Positions 59,314 to 64,000 of a stretch of 64,000 nt of DNA are shown piece by piece; within the stretch, counting starts at the first letter, position 1, and each line of letters opens with the position of its first letter. The notes beneath the pieces were generated by a model that was given only the letters and a program-made list of their open reading frames with translations, ran no database searches and was not told where the DNA came from. The stretch comes from Paraspadella gotoi (taxonomy: Eukaryota; Chaetognatha), in contig CM119266.1 of assembly GCA_051294375.1 (NCBI GenBank), forward strand, positions 3,699,530 to 3,763,529. The letters run 5' to 3'. The translations under genes and the position numbers were made by a program.

Positions 59314-59802
59314 TGTATAAAATCGTCAGTTTTAAATTTATTTTTCTAAATTAAACTTTTTGCATCAATTGAGCAATGATATCACCCTGGCAACGTGTCC
59401 TTTTGTTTTCAATTAAATTGTCTCAGTCTGTTACGACATCTAGAGACCTGAATGTGGAGTTTAAAAGTTTTAAAAAACATATATATATTTTAATGTCTGA
59501 CGGAGTGAAATAAAAAATAACATTTATATTGGTTATACCGATTTTTTCATTACTAGCATGTGATTTATATACAATTATTATACATATATAAGCATTTTTA
59601 TTCGAATGCAACAAGGTTGATTCAGTACAAAAATTAAACAAAACATACATACATAAATTTAAAATTATTTTCTATTTTTATTATCTTATAATAAACAAAT
59701 AATTGGATATCATTTTTTGGGCACCGAAATTGTGACTAAAGCGATTGAAAAATGTGTGTGAGACAAAAAAAATGCTTGCAAGTGCTTGCAAGTGCTTGCA
59801 AG
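59314..59802. other. Intergenic upstream of DNAAF9
   Basis: AT-rich, no gene. It should include the DNAAF9 promoter. It ends in three tandem AGTGCTTGCA units next to the hAT-like element. Confidence 0.5.
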
Positions 59803-60673
59803 TAGTGTTTCCTTAACCGTTAATTTTTCTACAACGTCGGTTAACCGTTAAAAATCGACTTTTTTAACCGATAACGGTTAAAATCGCTTAATTTAGAGAC
59901 TTAGCTTATTTGATAATATAAATGCAATAAAAGAAGGAATACAATTAAAACTTAGTATTCGAATCTTATTTCAATACATAGGATGCACAGAGTAAGACAC
60001 TGAATTAATTATAATAAAAATATCAATGATAGCGATCATGAGCTTTTTTTTTTAAATTTAATGTAATGTAATGTACAACAATAGTAAACGGAAAAACTAA
60101 AATAACGAAAACAAATTTAAAACTAAGTATAAATTAAAAGTGTTTAAAGAGTGAAATAGAAATGAAATAGATATTAGTAATAGTGAGACATTAAGAGAAG
60201 AAAAATTGAAAAAAGCTCTAAATAGAACTGCCCCCTGCAGTTCCTACCGAGTATACTCGGTAGGAAGGGTAACGGAGGTGGTAGGAATTTTTCCGTGGTC
60301 GAATGTAAAACTGATGGTCTGTGCCCCCCCCCCCAGTGGAGTTGAGTTGGGATTTGGGGTCGGGCAGTGATCTTTTTGGAAAAATGCCCGTCGAAACATG
60401 TCCGTTTAAAGAAATAAATTTGGTTGTTTGTAAACAAAAACAAACTTTGATTTCCCTCTCAATAAATAAATAATAAATATAAAAACTTATATTTATATAA
60501 AAAAAGAAAAAATTCTCTAAAAACATAATAAGTTAAAGAAAATAAAATATTTTTTACCAAAATATCCTAATTGGAAAAAATAAAATGTAACCGAATTTAC
60601 CAAATTAACGGTTAAGTTAATAAAAATTTTAACCGTTATTAACGGTTAATTTTTAAGGGTTAAGGAATCTCGA
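59803..60673. mobile_element. hAT-like non-autonomous element, copy 2
   Basis: The ends TAGTGTTTCCTTAACCGTTA and the reverse of GGTTAAGGAATCTCGA form inverted repeats, flanked by CTTGCAAG on both sides (59795-59802 and 60674-60681), an exact 8-bp duplication. Internally, 60290-60460 carries CGTCGAAACATGTCCG and a TTGGTTGTTTGTAAACAAA 3' end of the hammerhead family. No transposase. Confidence 0.78.
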
Positions 60674-60763
60674 CTTGCAAGTTGTTAACCCTTCGACACA
60701 AGAGATACAGCATTTGTCAACAGCAACTAATTAATTAATTCATATTATTATTTTAAATTTCTT

Positions 60764-60862
60764 TCTCTCTATCTCTCTCTCTCTCTCTCTCTCACTCGCT
60801 CGCTGTCCATCTTTACTGGCGGCGCCAACGCGAAAACTTCTCGTTCCGCGCGCGTGCTCTCA

Positions 60863-60909
<47 letters not shown>

Positions 60910-60945
60910 TCTCTCTCTCTGTCTCTCTCTCTCTCTGTTTGCGAT
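60764..60945. repeat. (CT)n microsatellite blocks
   Basis: Three CT-rich blocks separated by GC-rich unique sequence (TTACTGGCGGCGCCAACGCG). The Arg/Glu-rich minus-strand frame is an artefact. Confidence 0.9.
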
Positions 60946-61556
60946 CGTGCTCAAAGACTGACGCGACTTCAACATCTTTTCTTCTTCCCTGGAAATTTTT
61001 TTTTCACCAAAATATGAAAAATGGAATAAATACAAACTAAACAAATAATTTTAAAACTATCTTAATTGATAAATGCTTTATAGTTTTTTATTTTCCTCTG
61101 TCAGTTTTCATCATTCGTTTTAAATTTTTATCAACTGAAGTCATTTTTTTTTTCATCAACTAAAAATTTCTTTGGATTTCAATGAAAAAATAAAAAAAAT
61201 CAGATTAAAAACGAAAATATATAAAATTATCTAAAAAAAAATAATGTTTAAACTCCGCAAAAATTATGTTTTCTCGTTACTTCTATTTTTTTCACTTTAT
61301 TAATTATTTAGTTAAATTAGTTGTATGATTAATTTTGTTTTCCTTTCAATGCATCCAGTCTTTGGAGACGAAGCGGTCGACACGGCGGTCGTCGTCGTCG
61401 TCGTCGTCGTCGTCGTTTGTCTCTCTTGCACCTAATCCCTCTTTTCTCTCTCTGTCTGTCTCTTTTTTCTCTTCCTCTATCTATATATAGATATTTATCC
61501 ATACATCCCCTTTTCTCCCCCCCCTCTCCCTCTCCTAACTCTCTCTCTCCTCTCTC

Positions 61557-61592
<36 letters not shown>

Positions 61593-61640
61593 GCTTTTTT
61601 AATGATTTATGCGTTTGTTTTGGTCACGTGAGTCGGCGTC
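60946..61640. other. Intergenic with microsatellites
   Basis: No gene. (GTC)n at 61389-61418 and CT-rich sequence at 61440-61595. Confidence 0.6.
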
Positions 61641-61659
61641 GATTATTCAAAAAGACGAT

Positions 61660-61990
61660 TCGACGACCGAACCACCGACCGACCGACCGAACCGACGACC
61701 GACCGACGACCGACCGACCGACCGACCCACCGACGACGGACCGAACAAAAACCGACCGCGACCAGACCGAACCGACCGATCCGACGACCGACCGACCGAC
61801 CGACCGACCGAACCGACACCGACGATCGACCGATCCGACCGATCCGACCGACCGACCGACACGACGACCACCCGACCGACCGACCGACCCCGACAGACAC
61901 GACCGAACCGACCGACCGACCGGATCCGACCGACCGACCGACCGAACCGACCGATCCGAACCGACCGACCGACCGACCGACCGACCGAAA
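61660..61990. repeat. (ACCG)n-based satellite
   Basis: About 330 bp of ACCG units with irregular AACCG, ATCCG and ACG variants. It reads as open PTDRP-type frames on both strands because the repeat lacks stop codons. Confidence 0.92.
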
Positions 61991-62304
61991 TTTTACTTAG
62001 TTAATGTTACTATGAAATACATGATATAACTTTAAGATCTTACCTTACAATTAAATTTAATCTTAGCTACATATATAAAATTATATATTTCTGAATATTT
62101 ATAGGGAGGAGAATGTTAGAGTTGACAAAAAATCAGAAAGACAGAAAAAGAAGAAATTGAGAAAGATAGAAATAGAGAAAGAAAAAAATTTTAAAAAATA
62201 AAACAGAAGGAAAGAAAGACAAAAAAAAGACAGAATGACAGACAGACAAAAGTTAAACAGACGTCGTCACGATTCTGGTTTCTTTTTTTTGGAAGTGAAT
62301 AATA

Positions 62305-62367
<63 letters not shown>
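62305..62367. repeat. (GA)n microsatellite
   Basis: About 60 bp of nearly pure GA repeats immediately upstream of the LINE remnant. Confidence 0.9.
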
Positions 62368-62372
<5 letters not shown>

Positions 62373-62419
62373 AGAGGGTAACAATAGAGTCATATAGGAA
62401 ACTTATTCTTAGCAAGCAT

Positions 62420-62952
62420 TTTTTATGCTGACGACATTGCGCTTTTGTCACCAACAATAGCAGGTATGCAACTCTAATAAATATCTGTGCTCAGTATTCA
62501 GAGCAGTTTTGTTTTACTTTTTGGAAAACCTTACACAGACGTTGATGAAGATGTTCTTTTCTCTTAACAGTAACCCTATAGAATTCGTTAATAAATGGAC
62601 TTTAACCTGAGTAGCGACAAGGGTCCTTATTGAACCTCTCATCTTTCTATCGATCTAGTAATTGTTTAATTAATGCTTTGTATATAAACCATCTGAAGAA
62701 GTTCTAATGAAATTGTTTTATACAAATTGTGTCCCTATACTACTTATGGCTGTGAGGTAAAATCTTTTTTGGCTAGAGACATGAACAGAATTAATGTTGC
62801 TATTAATGGTGGTATCAGAAAAATATTCGATTCAACCGATGGGAAAGCATTAGAGAGCTTCGGACTTCATTTGGTTACTGTGATATTATTACCATGTTTA
62901 ACCAGAGTAAAAAGAACTTTATTTCTAAAATCTATAGTTCGAAAAATTTAGT
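62420..62952 (+). pseudogene. LINE (non-LTR) reverse transcriptase remnant
   Basis: FYADDIALLSPTIAG at about 62430-62473 contains the catalytic YADD box of non-LTR reverse transcriptases. About 260 bp on, TYGCEV, RINVAINGGIRKIF and a short basic tail match the region after the thumb domain that is typical of LINE proteins. The two pieces are in broken frames with an internal deletion. Clade not assigned. Confidence 0.75.
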
Positions 62953-63243
62953 TCTCAAAAAAATAATCGCATTCTTTAATGATTGAAATATTTTAATTGA
63001 TAATTTGGACCTTTTTTGTCTGTGGTGGTGGTTTTCACGCAATCTTTAACTTTGTTTTGTCTTTAGACTTAGCTTTGTTTTGATGCTCCTGTATGTACTT
63101 GATCAACCTTGTTGAATTCGAAATAAAACGCATATAATAGAAATTACTAGGAACTCCTTGAAACAGCAAAATGTGTCAGCCACTTTCGCGTTTCTGCGTC
63201 TTTGATGTCAATGTTTCGTTTGTAAATTGACTGAGGAATTGAT

Positions 63244-63245
<2 letters not shown>

Positions 63246-63290
<45 letters not shown>
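63246..63290. repeat. (GA)n microsatellite
   Basis: About 45 bp of pure GA repeat directly before the 24-bp minisatellite. Confidence 0.9.
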
Positions 63291-63292
<2 letters not shown>

Positions 63293-63317
63293 GATGTGTT
63301 ACGCAATGAAAGCGATA

Positions 63318-63850
63318 ATTTAGAAGAGGATTTGGATTAGGATTTAGAACAGGATTTGGATTCGGATTTAGAGGAGGATTTGGATTAGGATTTAGAACAG
63401 GATTTGGATTCGGATTTAGAAGAGGATTTGGATTAGGATTTAGAAGAGGATGTGGATTCGGATTTAGAAGAGGATGTGGATTAGGATTTAGAAGAGGATG
63501 TGGAGTCGGATTTATAAGAGGATGTGGATTCGGATTTAGAAAAGGATGTGGATTAGGATTTAAAAAAGGTTTTGGATTAGGTTTTAGAAGAGGATTTGGA
63601 TTAGGTTTTCGAAGAGCATTTGGATTAGGATTTAGACGAGCATATGGATTAGGATTTAGAAGAGGATTTGGATTCGGATTTAGAAGAGGATGTGATTAAG
63701 ATTTAAATGAATATTTGAATCATGATTTATATAAGAATTTGAATTTAGATTTAAATGAAGATTTGGATCAGGATTTATACAAGAATTTGGATTAGGATTT
63801 ATAAAAAGAATTAGACTAGGATATAAATGAGGATTTGGATAAAGATTTAA
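63318..63850. repeat. GGATTTAGAAGAGGATTTGG minisatellite
   Basis: About 22 copies of a 24-bp unit with (T/C)GGATT alternation, decaying toward the right end. Purine-rich strand; no stop-free frame worth calling. Confidence 0.9.
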
Positions 63851-63914
63851 ACTACAAATAAAAGATGCTTCTCTTCAGATAGATGAAAATTGAATTACGT
63901 GACATTAAAAGATA

Positions 63915-64000
63915 AACAAGTTGGAGCAAACAATGACGGATCTGCCCACGATCATTAATTAATTAAATTAACAGTTGAATTAGGCAATTAATTAATTAAT
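63915..64000. repeat. Repeat fragment shared with 38.75 kb
   Basis: GAGCAAACAATGACGGATCT followed by GCCCACGATCATT and a (TTAA)-rich end is nearly identical to 38750-38815. The window ends inside it. Confidence 0.75.

Noticed and set aside
61609-62029. Thr/Asp/Arg/Pro repeat protein
   Set aside because: It is the ACCG satellite read as protein; open frames occur on both strands.
1-64000. CRISPR arrays, bacterial operons, origins or attachment sites
   Set aside because: The window is eukaryotic. The tandem arrays have no uniform spacers and there are no bacterial gene features.

Overview
The window is 64 kb of AT-rich, intron-containing animal nuclear DNA. There is no operon structure, microsatellites are everywhere, genes are split into short exons with GT..AG introns, and four runs of N mark assembly gaps. 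Perfect (TTAGGG)n blocks and two genes of motile cilia or flagella (LRRC27 and DNAAF9/Shulin) suggest an invertebrate outside the typical arthropod (TTAGG) and nematode (TTAGGC) telomere types. I cannot name the phylum.

Five protein-coding loci are supported by splice-consistent reconstruction. (1) Tyrosine aminotransferase (TAT), minus strand, 1751-6563, 9 coding exons, complete (509 aa). (2) LRRC27, plus strand, 21343-26862, 10 coding exons, complete (764 aa). (3) The last two exons of an unrecognised proline-rich protein with a C-terminal membrane segment, plus strand, 35098-35818. (4) An SLC35G-like EamA transporter, plus strand, 38116-40876, 3 exons, complete (390 aa). (5) DNAAF9, minus strand, 52548-59313, whose middle is broken by an inverted duplication that abuts an N gap. 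LRRC27 and DNAAF9 both belong to ciliary biology, TAT to tyrosine catabolism and the SLC35G-like protein to membrane transport. They look like independent neighbours, not a functional cluster.

The rest is mobile and tandem DNA. A degenerate Ty3/gypsy-type retrotransposon fills about 46.3-50.7 kb, and a LINE reverse-transcriptase remnant lies at 62.4-62.95 kb. Non-autonomous families with clear target-site duplications include a 253-bp element made of five successive hairpins (four near-complete copies), a TAGGA-ended family with exact 7-bp duplications (four copies), hAT-like elements with 8-bp duplications (two copies), a Tc1/mariner-like long-inverted-repeat element, and several tRNA-derived SINE families. 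A further family carries hammerhead-ribozyme cores of the minimal type known from Penelope-like elements: an inverted pair at 16.1-16.7 kb, one copy at 39.46 kb, and decayed relatives elsewhere.

Layout: 0-1.7 kb repeats; 1.7-6.6 TAT; 6.6-21.3 repeat-rich intergenic DNA; 21.3-26.9 LRRC27; 27-35 repeats and microsatellites; 35.1-35.8 membrane protein; 38.1-40.9 transporter; 41-46 hAT-like element and interstitial telomeric repeats; 46.3-50.7 gypsy remnant; 52.5-59.3 DNAAF9; 59.8-64 hAT-like element, microsatellites, LINE remnant and minisatellites. Exon joins, target-site duplications and ribozyme cores were worked out by eye from the sequence; family names rest on remembered family features, not on a search.
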